From a virus: DNA of 40,910 nucleotides. The DNA lies in IMG/VR virus record IMGVR_UViG_3300046454_000274, positions 1-40,910 of that record; one strand, written 5' to 3'. Below the pieces are notes generated by a model, which saw only the letters and a program-made list of their open reading frames with translations, was not told the DNA's origin and did no database searches. This document shows, one piece after another, positions 16,326-24,065 of the stretch (its first letter is position 1; every line of letters starts with the position of its first letter). The translations under genes and the position numbers were made by a program.

Positions 16326-16568
16326 ATGTGGGGTCTAAACGATTGGGGGCGGGTGCTCGTCTCAATCATTGTCGTGGCGGGGTTTCTCGCCATTCTCGTT
16401 CTTGTTCTCACGACAAAGCTTCAAGGCTCGGCAACCCCTGACATTCTCCTGGTGATGCTCGGCGCGCTAGCTGCTGCATTCCAGCAGGTGATTAGCTTTT
16501 GGGTAGGGAGCTCGTCCGGCTCGGCTCAAAAGGACGCCGCGATCAGCAATATGGCGGCGAAGTCGTGA
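16326..16568 (+). CDS. Two-helix holin-like membrane protein
   Basis: 80 residues, starting on the base after the endolysin stop. It has two hydrophobic segments (VLVSIIVVAGFLAILVLVLT, about 10-29; and ILLVMLGALAAAFQQVISFWVG, about 40-61) joined by a short polar loop, and a short polar C-terminal tail. Size and topology fit a class II holin or a holin partner. The 4-base GTGA overlap with the 3-TM holin gene suggests both act together in timing lysis. Confidence 0.75.
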   Translation: MWGLNDWGRVLVSIIVVAGFLAILVLVLTTKLQGSATPDILLVMLGALAAAFQQVISFWVGSSSGSAQKDAAISNMAAKS

Positions 16569-17083
16569 TCGCAGTTCTCGCCGCTCTCCCGGCCATCCTC
16601 GGCGCGCTCGCCGGCATGGTCCCGGCCATCGTCCAGCTATTCACGTTGAAGGCTCAGAATGCCCAGCAACTCGCAATGGCTCAGCTCCAGCTCGAAGCTC
16701 AGAAGGAAGGCGTGGCTCTACAGGTTGATCTCGCTAACGCTCAAGCTGATGTTCGACAGGCAGACGCTATTTACAATTTTGGTAACGGCACTTCTGGCAA
16801 CAAGTTTGTTGACGCGTTGGCCGTGTTCGTACGGCCCTACATTACCCTTGTTTTCTTCCATCTGTGGATATTTCTAGAGGTCTGCCTGTTCATCTATGGC
16901 GTTAACAGCGGCTACGACCTCGGGCAGCTCGTTAAACTTCTATGGCCCGCCGAAACGCAAGCGATGTTCGGCGCCATCATCGGCTTCTGGTTCGGCGACC
17001 GCATGATGCTGCGCGGCAAGCAACAGATGGCCGCCACTCTCGCAGTTACGCAACCCAACATCACCGCAACCAAAGGGACTTGA
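16565..17083 (+). CDS. Three-TM holin of the GTA-release type
   Basis: 172 residues from GTG at 16565 (GTGA overlap); a longer frame from 16499 reads out of phase through the previous gene and is rejected. It resembles the GTA_holin_3TM family: an N-terminal hydrophobic helix (about 1-25), a Gln/Ala-rich helical linker (LKAQNAQQLAMAQLQLEAQ), then VRPYITLVFFHLWIFLEVCLFIY and AMFGAIIGFWFGDRMM membrane segments. The family permeabilises the inner membrane for release of gene-transfer agents or phage in alphaproteobacteria. The domain order (holin beside endolysin) agrees. Confidence 0.8.
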   Translation: MIAVLAALPAILGALAGMVPAIVQLFTLKAQNAQQLAMAQLQLEAQKEGVALQVDLANAQADVRQADAIYNFGNGTSGNKFVDALAVFVRPYITLVFFHLWIFLEVCLFIYGVNSGYDLGQLVKLLWPAETQAMFGAIIGFWFGDRMMLRGKQQMAATLAVTQPNITATKGT

Positions 17084-17084
17084 A

Positions 17085-17249
17085 ATGACCTTCCTCGTGA
17101 TCCTCGGAAATATTGGCTGCTTCATGGCCGGCGGTGCGTTGATCTGGTTCGGCAAGGAGAAAATCCAAGTCCTCGTCATTGGCGCCAACGCGCTGTCTGC
17201 AAAGCTCCACGCGAAGGCTGACGCTATCGCGGCGGCGTCCAAGAAGTAA
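17085..17249 (+). CDS. Small single-pass membrane protein in the lysis cassette
   Basis: 54 residues, starting 1 base after the holin stop. An N-terminal hydrophobic segment (TFLVILGNIGCFMAGGALIWFG) is followed by a basic/Ala-rich helix ending ASKK. It probably sits in the inner membrane with a cytoplasmic C-terminus. Cassette position suggests a lysis regulator or antiholin, but nothing in the sequence proves it. Confidence 0.6.
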   Translation: MTFLVILGNIGCFMAGGALIWFGKEKIQVLVIGANALSAKLHAKADAIAAASKK

Positions 17250-17257
17250 CCTTTGAA

Positions 17258-17569
17258 ATGGGACTGGCCTTTGAATGGACTGTCAAGCTCGGCGATATCC
17301 TGACGATGGGGGGCGCGGTCATGGTGGCCGCGGCCTTCCTCTACAACAGGGGCGGCAAAGAGGCCGGAGACCAAATGTCGCTAACCGCGCTCTCTGAAGA
17401 ATTCAAGGAGATGAAGTCAGAGCTGAAAACGTTCAGTGAGACGCTTCAGAAGATCGCAGTCCAAGAGACCAAGATCGAGCTTCTGATGAAGTGGTATGAC
17501 GAGCTGCGCCACGGGACCGGATTCATCCAAGAGCGCCGCGCCAATATCGACGGCGAATATAAGCGCTGA
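17258..17569 (+). CDS. Membrane-anchored coiled-coil protein, possible inner spanin-like
   Basis: 103 residues: one hydrophobic segment (about 12-29, ILTMGGAVMVAAAFLY) followed by a long charged helix with heptad pattern (about 45-85, EEFKEMKSELKTFSETLQ). An N-terminal TM plus periplasmic coiled coil is the architecture of inner-membrane spanins (Rz), which connect to an outer-membrane partner in the last lysis step. No lipobox partner is obvious next to it, so the spanin call is tentative. It overlaps the next gene by TGATG. Confidence 0.6.
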   Translation: MGLAFEWTVKLGDILTMGGAVMVAAAFLYNRGGKEAGDQMSLTALSEEFKEMKSELKTFSETLQKIAVQETKIELLMKWYDELRHGTGFIQERRANIDGEYKR

Positions 17570-17820
17570 TGCCTCACGCCAAACGTGCGAATGGATTTCT
17601 TGTCCTAATCATTGTCTCCATCTTTTTCCTGATCGCCTTAATGATCATTCTAATGACGCAGCCAGCGAGGGCCGACACGGCCCTCCCTGACGGCATCACC
17701 TGCGAAATGGTCCGCGAGAAAGTCGCCGAGCACGGCAAGGTCAAGGCTCTGGCATGGGCCATCGAGCACGGCCTTTCGATCCGCCAAATCTACTTCATTC
17801 GCAAAACGTGCAGGGTGTGA
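17569..17820 (+). CDS. Small exported or membrane-anchored protein in the lysis cassette
   Basis: 83 residues with a basic N-terminus (MPHAKR), one long hydrophobic segment (about 9-29) and a possible signal peptidase site (PARA-D, residues 33-36). The remaining ~45 residues form a small helical domain with two Cys (ITCEMVREK and RKTCRV) that could form a disulfide in the periplasm. A periplasmic lysis accessory is likely. I do not recognise a named family. Confidence 0.65.
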   Translation: MPHAKRANGFLVLIIVSIFFLIALMIILMTQPARADTALPDGITCEMVREKVAEHGKVKALAWAIEHGLSIRQIYFIRKTCRV

Positions 17821-17823
17821 ACC

Positions 17824-18153
17824 ATGCGTCTAGACATTTTTCATCACTACTTCGAGGAAGAGGCCCCGCCTTGGGTAGATGAACTGAAAGAAGCGTTGGG
17901 CCTTATCAACTACCGACTGGAGACCATAATGGCCGATCTTACGAAACTGCAAAGCGATGTGACTGCCCAGACCTCCGTAGTTCAGGGCGTGAGCACGCTG
18001 CTCTCGCAACTGTCCAAGGAGATTTCCGACCTGAAGAACCAGGGCACTGCGGACCCGGCGCTTCAGTCTGCGATCGACGATCTCGCCGCCAAGGTGGAAG
18101 CCAACTCTCAGGCTCTAGCCGACGCCGTGACAGCCAACACGCCTTCCGCCTAA
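17824..18153 (+). CDS. Coiled-coil protein of unknown function
   Basis: 109 residues, 3 bases after the preceding gene. A short N-terminal acidic/aromatic region (FHHYFEEEAPPWVDEL) is followed by a long predicted coiled coil (about 36-105) of small and polar residues. There is no membrane segment. It is the last gene of the lysis operon, followed by terminator hairpins; it could equally be a small oligomeric tail-associated protein. Confidence 0.65.
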   Translation: MRLDIFHHYFEEEAPPWVDELKEALGLINYRLETIMADLTKLQSDVTAQTSVVQGVSTLLSQLSKEISDLKNQGTADPALQSAIDDLAAKVEANSQALADAVTANTPSA

Positions 18154-18160
18154 CGCGATC

Positions 18161-18182
18161 GGGCGCGCGCATCACCGCGCCC
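18161..18182 (+). terminator. GC-rich hairpin after the lysis cassette
   Basis: Seven-bp perfect arms (GGGCGCG/CGCGCCC) with an 8-base loop, 7 bases after the stop. A T tract is absent, so it may be an RNA-stability or rho-linked element; a better terminator follows at 18206. Confidence 0.4.
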
Positions 18183-18205
18183 AACCCTTTCCCAGACCTG
18201 ACCAA

Positions 18206-18230
18206 GCTCCCTAGCGGGGGCCTTTTTATT
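18206..18230 (+). terminator. Rho-independent terminator before the tailspike gene
   Basis: A six-bp GC stem with one G-U pair (GCTCCC/GGGGGC), TAGC loop, followed by CTTTTTATTT, 10 bases before the tailspike ATG. Its location inside the leader of the next gene makes it a possible attenuator requiring late antitermination. Confidence 0.7.
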
Positions 18231-18240
18231 TGGAGCACTC

Positions 18241-21200
18241 ATGGCATTCGGAAAGCTCGGCGCTATGGGCCGGGGATTTGGCTCCCTCGGTGGCCTTGGG
18301 AAAGCTGGGGGGAGCCATCCGGCCGCCCCCGCACAGGGCTTCGGCGCGGCCAACAGGCTTGCGGGCTCCTATCCGTTCTCAAGCGGATACACGTCCAGCA
18401 TCGCGTCGTGGGAATCGTGGCTCGGCAAGGCGAACGATTTCGTCCTGGCCTATTCGGCGGGGCCGGACTGGGCCACGATCGCGACCAATACCGACAGCCA
18501 GGTCACGTCGATTGCGGCGTCAAACCGCGCCATCCACTGGAACCTCTACATCCCAACGAGCGGCGTCACCTTGGCTGCGGTCGCGGCCGGCACCTATGAC
18601 ACGCAGCTCACGACGCTGGCGAACAAGTACCTTGCGGCGCGCCCGTCCGATCCGTACATCGTTGTCTCGATCTTCAAGGAATTCAATTTCAATACAAATG
18701 CGTGGACGTCGGTCGGCAACGAGGCGAACTTCATCGCAGCGTACCGCCACGTCGCAGTGCTGTTCAACAGCATCTCGAACAAGTTCCGGTTCGAATGGTG
18801 CCCGAACTGGAACGTGGTCATTACCGGCTCGCCCTATGATCCGTCTCTGGCATATCCCGGCGACGGCTACGTCGATGTCATCGCGATGGACGTCTACTAC
18901 ATCAACGCGTTCGACGGAACGGATGGCACTGCCGCGTGGAACGGCAAGCTCACTGCCACTTACGGCATTAATTGGCTCGTCAGCTTCGGCCTAACGCACA
19001 GCAAGCCGATCGCGTTGGGCGAGTGGGGCATTGACACTGATGTCGGAGGCCCTGCCTACATCGATCTAGTGAAGGCGTGGGTGAGCGCTCAGAACATCGC
19101 CTATCAGGCGTATTTCAACGCCAACAGCACGTTCAACAACCGCCTCGACCAGAACCAGTACCCGAATTCGAGCGTTCGGTTTATCGCCGACTTCGGCGTT
19201 GGGACTTTCGTTGTGGATCATTTCAACAACACGGGCGGCGCGAACGTCTCTCTCGTCGGGTGGGTTCCTGACACGACCGGAGCCGTAGCATGGTCGAAGA
19301 ACACGGTGTCTCCTACCGATAACGCGCAGGTCGCGTTCGCTACTGATAATGTCATTGGGACTGATGCAACGGGATCTTACTACGTCAATAAATCGACTGT
19401 TCCTGTCTCGGACTATGCCATCGCAGCCAATTTGGCGGATACCTTCGGAGCGAGCGTATTGACGCGCTTCTCCGACACGGCGTTGACCGGGTATCAGGCT
19501 TTCCGGGACAGCACGAACACGTCCGCGACTTATGGCTTCACGCTTCGCCGTGGCAATGCCGGGACGTTCACGAACATCGGGGCGATCGGCGCCTTCCCGT
19601 CTAACAATGTTCTTGTCTCGACTTGGGTCATGCCGGATCGCGTCCGCACCAAGCTTCAGGACGTTACCACGGGCGGCACGGTAATCGTTGACGACACCTC
19701 GGGATCGAAGATCACCGCCCAGAATTTCCCCGGCCTCAGCGTCAGGACAACGGCAGAGGTGGATGACTTCGTTGTTACCAGTATCCCACCTGTTGCTCGC
19801 GGCGGCAGCCAGCTTACGGCGGACGGCATCTGGACTTGGTTCAACGACCCGCGCTCGATCACGGTCAACGGCAAGACCTATTTCAGCTACGTTTCGTCCG
19901 CTGGTAACGTCATGCTGGCGCGGCTTGATGGCGGCATCGTAGTTACTGAGGTTGTGGTCGCTTCCGCATTGGAAAAAGACGACCACGACAACGGCGGCCT
20001 CATCGTTCTTCCTGGTGGACGGCTGGCTGTATTCTACTCCGCACATTCGTCAGACACGGTTGGCATGCGCTATCGCGTGACGACCAATCCTCTGCCGGAT
20101 ATTTCATCGCTAAATGCAGAGGTGCAGATTTCAAACGGCGGCGTTTCGACGGCCTATGCCAAGCCTTACTACTTTGCCGACGATAACAAAATCAGGCTTT
20201 ACTACCGCAGCGGCAATAGCACGCAGCGCGACCAGAAAGCCGCCATCGCTGATGCAACTCAGGTAGAAGCCGGGACCGCATCGTGGTCCCTGCAAACCGT
20301 CATCAGCATGACGAATCAGCGGCCCTATATACAGATCGTACAGAACGGGACCAACCGCATCGACTTCTTCATGACGAATGGTCATCCGAATGAGGTCGTC
20401 ACGTCGCTCTACCATATGTACATGACCGTTTCCGGCGGGGTGGAGAGCTACTTCAAGTCGGACGGGACATCGCTTGGTGCGATTCCAATCGATCCAACGT
20501 CAGCGACGCTTATCGACACCGGGTCCACTGGCGGGCGTTCGTGGAACTGGTCAATCGGCATCGGTGGCGATGGTTTCGCGCGTGTGATGTTTGCAAAGTA
20601 TCCATCGAGTACAGGTGCGCGCGATACATTCTTTACTGACGTTCAATATTGGCATGGGCGATGGAACGGATCATCGTGGGTCAAGACGCAGCTCAGTTCA
20701 GGCCAGCATTCGCTCTACGCCAACGAGAACCATTACCTCGGCGGCATGACTTTCGACGCCAATGACGTAACCACCTTAGCCCTCAGCGAGTGGAACAGCA
20801 CGAACGCCGTCAACAGGCTCGTCGAGTATTCATTCAACGAGAGCACGGGCGTAAAGACACAGGTTCGTGTCGTCGCTGACGATCCCAGCTCGCATCAGTT
20901 GCGGCCCTACAGCCCGAAAAACCACGGCGACGATTGCAAGTGGGTATGGGCCGAGGGTGGTTATGTCTGCTATGGCGTCGGTTCGTCCCAGGCCAGCACA
21001 GTCCCCGTCCCACCGGCATTCCAGCCCTACAACACGACGCTCCGCTACGCTCCGAAGCTTGGCTATACGCCGCCGGCCTATAGCTTCACCAACGCTGAAG
21101 CCGCGGCGGTCGCTGCTGCCTTCACGACGCCTCCGGTTGATACGCGGAAAATCCTGATGGATAATCTGGTGTCGGAGCTCAAGTCGGCCGGCATCTGGAG

Positions 21201-21825
21201 CTTACTGGATGTGTTCTACATTCTGGCCGCTGCGGACTCGCAGGCTGGAACGATCAACTGGATCACCCCGGCCTCGTTCACGCTCCTTCCGATCAACTCG
21301 CCGGGCTTCCTCGCCGACCGCGGCTATATCGGAAACGGCACGACCAGCCGTCTCAGAACACAGTTTACGCCGAGTGTTAATGGCACCAAGGGAACGCTAA
21401 ACGACTATTCGCTTTCTGCATTCTCTCTCACCAACCTCGACGCCTCAAACTCGGCGGACTTCGGAAGTGTGACCGCCCCACGTTCGTTCATCACTCCGGT
21501 ATCGGGTGGTTTTGCGGCGTGGAGCGTTAACGACGCTGGCGGTGGAACAAACCCGGCAAACGTCAATTCAATCGGCCTCTTCCAAGCGCAGCGCACGACC
21601 AGCACCGCTACCAGACTGTTCAAGAACGGTGTGCAGGTTGGGCCTGATCGAGTCGTCACTTCCACGGCTATCGCATCACAAGAAGCGTGGATTTGCGGCG
21701 CGGATGCGACGAACTTCTCGGCTCGCCGCATTGCAATGGCGGCATGGGGTGCGGGTCTCGCCGGCAAGGAAGTCTCATTCTACAATATCGTGAATGAGTA
21801 CCTTCACGCGATCGGGGCGACCTAG
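18241..21825 (+). CDS. Multidomain tailspike: GH26-like glycosidase, BNR_4-like propeller, lectin-like C-terminus
   Basis: 1194 residues. Residues 1-35 are a Gly-rich probable virion anchor. Residues ~42-315 form a clan GH-A barrel resembling GH26 endo-mannanases: FKEFNFN with Glu147 as acid/base, EWCPNW at 185-190, a YPGDGYVDVIAMDVYY segment (205-220) and IALGEWGID with nucleophile Glu261. Residues ~320-520 look like a lectin-type jelly roll. From 521 a BNR_4-like repeat domain begins (DGIWTWFNDPRSITVNGKTY), a propeller found in polysaccharide lyases and sialidase-like proteins; the last ~200 residues are again LamG-like. It probably depolymerises host surface polysaccharide during adsorption. 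Confidence 0.85.
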   Translation: MAFGKLGAMGRGFGSLGGLGKAGGSHPAAPAQGFGAANRLAGSYPFSSGYTSSIASWESWLGKANDFVLAYSAGPDWATIATNTDSQVTSIAASNRAIHWNLYIPTSGVTLAAVAAGTYDTQLTTLANKYLAARPSDPYIVVSIFKEFNFNTNAWTSVGNEANFIAAYRHVAVLFNSISNKFRFEWCPNWNVVITGSPYDPSLAYPGDGYVDVIAMDVYYINAFDGTDGTAAWNGKLTATYGINWLVSFGLTHSKPIALGEWGIDTDVGGPAYIDLVKAWVSAQNIAYQAYFNANSTFNNRLDQNQYPNSSVRFIADFGVGTFVVDHFNNTGGANVSLVGWVPDTTGAVAWSKNTVSPTDNAQVAFATDNVIGTDATGSYYVNKSTVPVSDYAIAANLADTFGASVLTRFSDTALTGYQAFRDSTNTSATYGFTLRRGNAGTFTNIGAIGAFPSNNVLVSTWVMPDRVRTKLQDVTTGGTVIVDDTSGSKITAQNFPGLSVRTTAEVDDFVVTSIPPVARGGSQLTADGIWTWFNDPRSITVNGKTYFSYVSSAGNVMLARLDGGIVVTEVVVASALEKDDHDNGGLIVLPGGRLAVFYSAHSSDTVGMRYRVTTNPLPDISSLNAEVQISNGGVSTAYAKPYYFADDNKIRLYYRSGNSTQRDQKAAIADATQVEAGTASWSLQTVISMTNQRPYIQIVQNGTNRIDFFMTNGHPNEVVTSLYHMYMTVSGGVESYFKSDGTSLGAIPIDPTSATLIDTGSTGGRSWNWSIGIGGDGFARVMFAKYPSSTGARDTFFTDVQYWHGRWNGSSWVKTQLSSGQHSLYANENHYLGGMTFDANDVTTLALSEWNSTNAVNRLVEYSFNESTGVKTQVRVVADDPSSHQLRPYSPKNHGDDCKWVWAEGGYVCYGVGSSQASTVPVPPAFQPYNTTLRYAPKLGYTPPAYSFTNAEAAAVAAAFTTPPVDTRKILMDNLVSELKSAGIWSLLDVFYILAAADSQAGTINWITPASFTLLPINSPGFLADRGYIGNGTTSRLRTQFTPSVNGTKGTLNDYSLSAFSLTNLDASNSADFGSVTAPRSFITPVSGGFAAWSVNDAGGGTNPANVNSIGLFQAQRTTSTATRLFKNGVQVGPDRVVTSTAIASQEAWICGADATNFSARRIAMAAWGAGLAGKEVSFYNIVNEYLHAIGAT

Positions 21826-21855
21826 CGCGCTGCCTCAGGGAGAGCGGGGTAGTGG

Positions 21856-22086
21856 TTAGTCGGTGAACTGGCCAAGGTCATTGCCAAGGCGCTCGGCCCA
21901 CTCGTCAACGTCTTCTCCCTTGCGGGTCTCGATCCGCGCCAATGCCGCGCGGGCCTCATCTGTAAGCTCGTTGTCGTTGGCCCAAGTCTTGTTCGGGTTC
22001 CTTGGGTCAAAGCGATCCCAGATCGTGCCCTTCTGCATCGGGATTCCCCGCATGCGTTCAAGGATCAGATCGTTGTCGTTCTTCAC
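21856..22086 (-). CDS. Small hypothetical protein, last gene of the leftward block
   Basis: 76 residues, GTG start overlapping the previous stop (GTGA). Charged and helical, with a conserved-looking WDRFDPRNPNKTW segment (about 23-35) and an acidic C-terminus. No domain is recognised. It converges with the tailspike gene 30 bases away; no clear terminator is visible between them. Confidence 0.7.
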   Translation of the reverse strand: MKNDNDLILERMRGIPMQKGTIWDRFDPRNPNKTWANDNELTDEARAALARIETRKGEDVDEWAERLGNDLGQFTD

Positions 22087-22286
22087 TTCAGCACTCCTTG
22101 CCCAAGAGTTGCGTTGAGCCGCTTTCTCAGGTCGTCCATTTCGGCTGACGTTTTTTCAAGCATATAGTCCTGCCTGACCAAACCAAGGCGATGAGAAGAG
22201 ACGATGCCCTGCCGGAGGTCTTTGGCCGCACTGTCAAGCGCGGCTACGCAGAGCGCCAGATCGTGATCCGTCATTTCGATCTTCAT
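22083..22286 (-). CDS. Small helical hypothetical protein
   Basis: 67 residues from the ATG at 22286 (GAGG 5 bases upstream; a GTG one codon earlier is possible). It begins MKIEMTDHDLALCVAALDSA and is wholly amphipathic helical. Coupled to the next gene by a 4-base overlap. Function unknown. Confidence 0.7.
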   Translation of the reverse strand: MKIEMTDHDLALCVAALDSAAKDLRQGIVSSHRLGLVRQDYMLEKTSAEMDDLRKRLNATLGQGVLK

Positions 22287-22304
22287 CACATCCTCACGTT
22301 TCGC

Positions 22305-22505
22305 TTACGACTGCGGTGGCGGCATGTAGGCATGGACTTCCAGAGATACGGCCTTGAGCACAGCCAAAACTGAGCGCATCTCCTGGGCCGTCATTTCTCC
22401 AGCGTGTAGCCGGATATAGTCCGGCCGTTGCCAGCGCATCAGCACCTTCCGCACGCCGTCTGCGTAGGTTTCCTTGGTCGTCGGGTCGATGTCCTGCATG
22501 CTCAT
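22305..22505 (-). CDS. Small hypothetical protein
   Basis: 66 residues, ATG at 22505. Helical and mixed charge (KETYADGVRKVLMRWQRPDY), ending in Pro-rich PPPQS. No membrane segment, Cys pair or HTH is evident. It lies in the leftward block of small genes between the tailspike and integrase. Confidence 0.7.
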   Translation of the reverse strand: MSMQDIDPTTKETYADGVRKVLMRWQRPDYIRLHAGEMTAQEMRSVLAVLKAVSLEVHAYMPPPQS

Positions 22506-22518
22506 CGTCGTTTCCTGT

Positions 22519-22701
22519 TTAGGATTGCTGGTCTTCCCGGCAGGCTTTGAACCGGCCCGTTAGCGACCACGTTGGCTCAAATGGGTCCGTCCCGAAAACA
22601 GCAGCGGCGAGAGCAGTGTGGGCTCGCGCCCATTCTTTGCCGTCCTTGTCGCGCCAGACGGTGACTTGGCAATCACAATTATTTCCGATAGGTCCGAACA
22701 T
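22519..22701 (-). CDS. Small hypothetical protein
   Basis: 60 residues with an early CDCQVTVWRDKDGKEW stretch (about 9-24) that suggests a small beta hairpin domain and possible metal or disulfide contacts (Cys9, Cys11, Cys54). Function unknown; the clean frame and close spacing to neighbours support it. Confidence 0.65.
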   Translation of the reverse strand: MFGPIGNNCDCQVTVWRDKDGKEWARAHTALAAAVFGTDPFEPTWSLTGRFKACREDQQS

Positions 22702-22720
22702 CAGTTTCGCTCTCTGCTCA

Positions 22721-22945
22721 TCATCGAAAGTGGCGTCGTTGGAACGGGGAGCATACTTCCCCAGGACGGACCGTCCGACAGAAATTGATGATCTTGATGC
22801 AATCGGCGCAAGTTATTTGAGCCGGGGTTTCTTTCATGTGTGGGACGGTTTCGGTCCGATAAGCTCCACAGAGCATTTTGATATCTCCAGCCTCGGCCTC
22901 GACGTGCACCGTGATATTATCGATGTCTATGTAATGGTTCGGCAT
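22721..22945 (-). CDS. Small Cys-containing hypothetical protein
   Basis: 74 residues from ATG 22945, which has GAGGACGAG upstream; a TTG start at 22981 would overlap the previous gene. Beta-rich N-terminus (HYIDIDNITVHVEAE), then Cys residues in LCGAY and TCADCI (CxxC) and a further Cys, compatible with a small zinc-binding fold. Function unknown. Confidence 0.65.
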   Translation of the reverse strand: MPNHYIDIDNITVHVEAEAGDIKMLCGAYRTETVPHMKETPAQITCADCIKIINFCRTVRPGEVCSPFQRRHFR

Positions 22946-22973
22946 CGGTCTCGTCCTCGGTGTTCGGTCAGCA

Positions 22974-23192
22974 CTATTCAACTACATAGACCGGCCGACG
23001 CCAGTACATGAAAGAAAGTCCAATCGGACCGAGTGAAATGCGCAAATCATACCAGCAGGGATCGGGATCGAAAGTGATGCCGAACAGCCAGCAGCGCAAT
23101 TCGTAGTCCAGATACACGGAAATCGAACCGATCTTCTGGTCGCTATCGAATAGCGTGGTCGATGCCTTATACCAAGTCGTGGTCTTGCTCAT
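22974..23192 (-). CDS. Small aromatic-rich hypothetical protein
   Basis: 72 residues; ATG overlaps the previous stop (ATGA). Rich in Trp, Tyr and Phe (ELRCWLFGITFDPDPCWYDL), predicted beta sheet, without a clear membrane helix. It belongs to the coupled run of small leftward genes. Function unknown. Confidence 0.7.
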   Translation of the reverse strand: MSKTTTWYKASTTLFDSDQKIGSISVYLDYELRCWLFGITFDPDPCWYDLRISLGPIGLSFMYWRRPVYVVE

Positions 23193-23404
23193 CCTTCACT
23201 CCCCCGATGACCATTCGAAAGCGGCTGCCAGCCGTCGAGGTAGTAGAGCAAGCCGCCCTCGCTACCGACCTCGTTCCAATTTTCGTGGTCATAGAAGGCG
23301 ATGGCGTAGTGTCGCCTGCGCGTGCGATCGCCGAAGTCGTGCCCGCGCACCTTGATCCAGGTGCCATCTTTCGGCGCGGTGTCGATGGTTTGCCATTTTG
23401 GCAT
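23189..23404 (-). CDS. DUF551-like small protein
   Basis: 71 residues from the ATG at 23404 (AGGGA 8 bases upstream); an ATG at 23425 would overlap the preceding gene by 11 bases. The WQTIDTAPKDGTWIKV opening and WQPL ending are the hallmark of the DUF551-type domain common in phage accessory genes, whose role is unknown. It overlaps the next gene by ATGA. Confidence 0.8.
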   Translation of the reverse strand: MPKWQTIDTAPKDGTWIKVRGHDFGDRTRRRHYAIAFYDHENWNEVGSEGGLLYYLDGWQPLSNGHRGSEG

Positions 23405-23414
23405 CGGCGTTTCC

Positions 23415-23648
23415 CTATTGATCATCGCTGACTTGAACGACGGTTGTCACGATCTTACGGCCGCCCTCCGCAGCTTTGGCCGCCTTCCGGATCGCGGCAA
23501 TGACGTTGCCGGCGTGGTCCGGGTGGAAGCTGATACTGGCGACCCCGCCATTCTCATCCACGCCAAGCATATGGACGAGCGGTTTCCTGGGCTTCGTGCC
23601 CTTGACGCCGTTGTTCCCATAGCCGTGGACTGCAATCTCTGTGCTCAT
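23415..23648 (-). CDS. Small hypothetical protein
   Basis: 77 residues, ATG at 23648 preceded by AAGGAC at suitable spacing; the longer frame to 23792 runs through the neighbouring gene and reads as noncoding. It begins MSTEIAVHGYGNNGVKG and has a beta strand pair followed by an Ala/Lys helix (AIRKAAKAAEGGRK). Possibly a small nucleic-acid-binding protein by charge; this is speculative. Confidence 0.7.
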   Translation of the reverse strand: MSTEIAVHGYGNNGVKGTKPRKPLVHMLGVDENGGVASISFHPDHAGNVIAAIRKAAKAAEGGRKIVTTVVQVSDDQ

Positions 23649-23664
23649 CGCGAATGTCCTTGCC

Positions 23665-23811
23665 TCACTGCCTGAGGGTGGCGAGGCACAGAAGCGCCAA
23701 ACCGGCCGCCCAAGATCCACCCATCTCTTTGGTGGCCGCTTCGTCCCGGATGCGGACCAAAGCTTCCCGCATCTGGCGGATGTTCCGTTCAAGCTTCTCG
23801 GCTTCGTTCAT
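23665..23811 (-). CDS. 48-residue hypothetical protein
   Basis: Fills the gap between two leftward genes. The ATG at 23811 has GGGAG 8 bases upstream. The product is a charged helix (EKLERNIRQMREALVRIRDE) followed by a short hydrophobic C-terminus (AGLALLCLATL). It may be a tail-anchored peptide or a two-helix protein. Function unknown. Confidence 0.6.
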   Translation of the reverse strand: MNEAEKLERNIRQMREALVRIRDEAATKEMGGSWAAGLALLCLATLRQ

Positions 23812-23827
23812 CGGGGCTCTCCCTGTC

Positions 23828-24043
23828 TCATCTGGTACGAGCGACGATCTCGCCCGTGCGCTTGTCGATCAGCACCAGCTCGACCAGCGGTCGGGGCCTG
23901 GGGCCATTCTTGCGTGCCTGGCAGACGCCGCGAACGGAGTCCTTGCCTTCGATGGTCGCCCCACAGGCCGGGCAAGGACGGTGAGGCCCGATCGGGAAGA
24001 CCAGATCGTCAGCATCCAGATCAGGGCAATATTCCGGTCTCAT
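23828..24043 (-). CDS. Small protein with a zinc-knuckle-like Cys motif
   Basis: 71 residues from ATG 24043 (GGGGAG upstream; an ORF extension to 24061 is less likely). It contains CPACGA (about 25-30), a preceding YCPDLD and a later VCQAR, so three to four Cys could bind zinc, and ends with a VELVLIDKRTGEIVARTR strand pair. Zinc binding is inferred; function unknown. Confidence 0.7.
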   Translation of the reverse strand: MRPEYCPDLDADDLVFPIGPHRPCPACGATIEGKDSVRGVCQARKNGPRPRPLVELVLIDKRTGEIVARTR

Positions 24044-24065
24044 GGGCGATCTCCCCTGCACAGCT

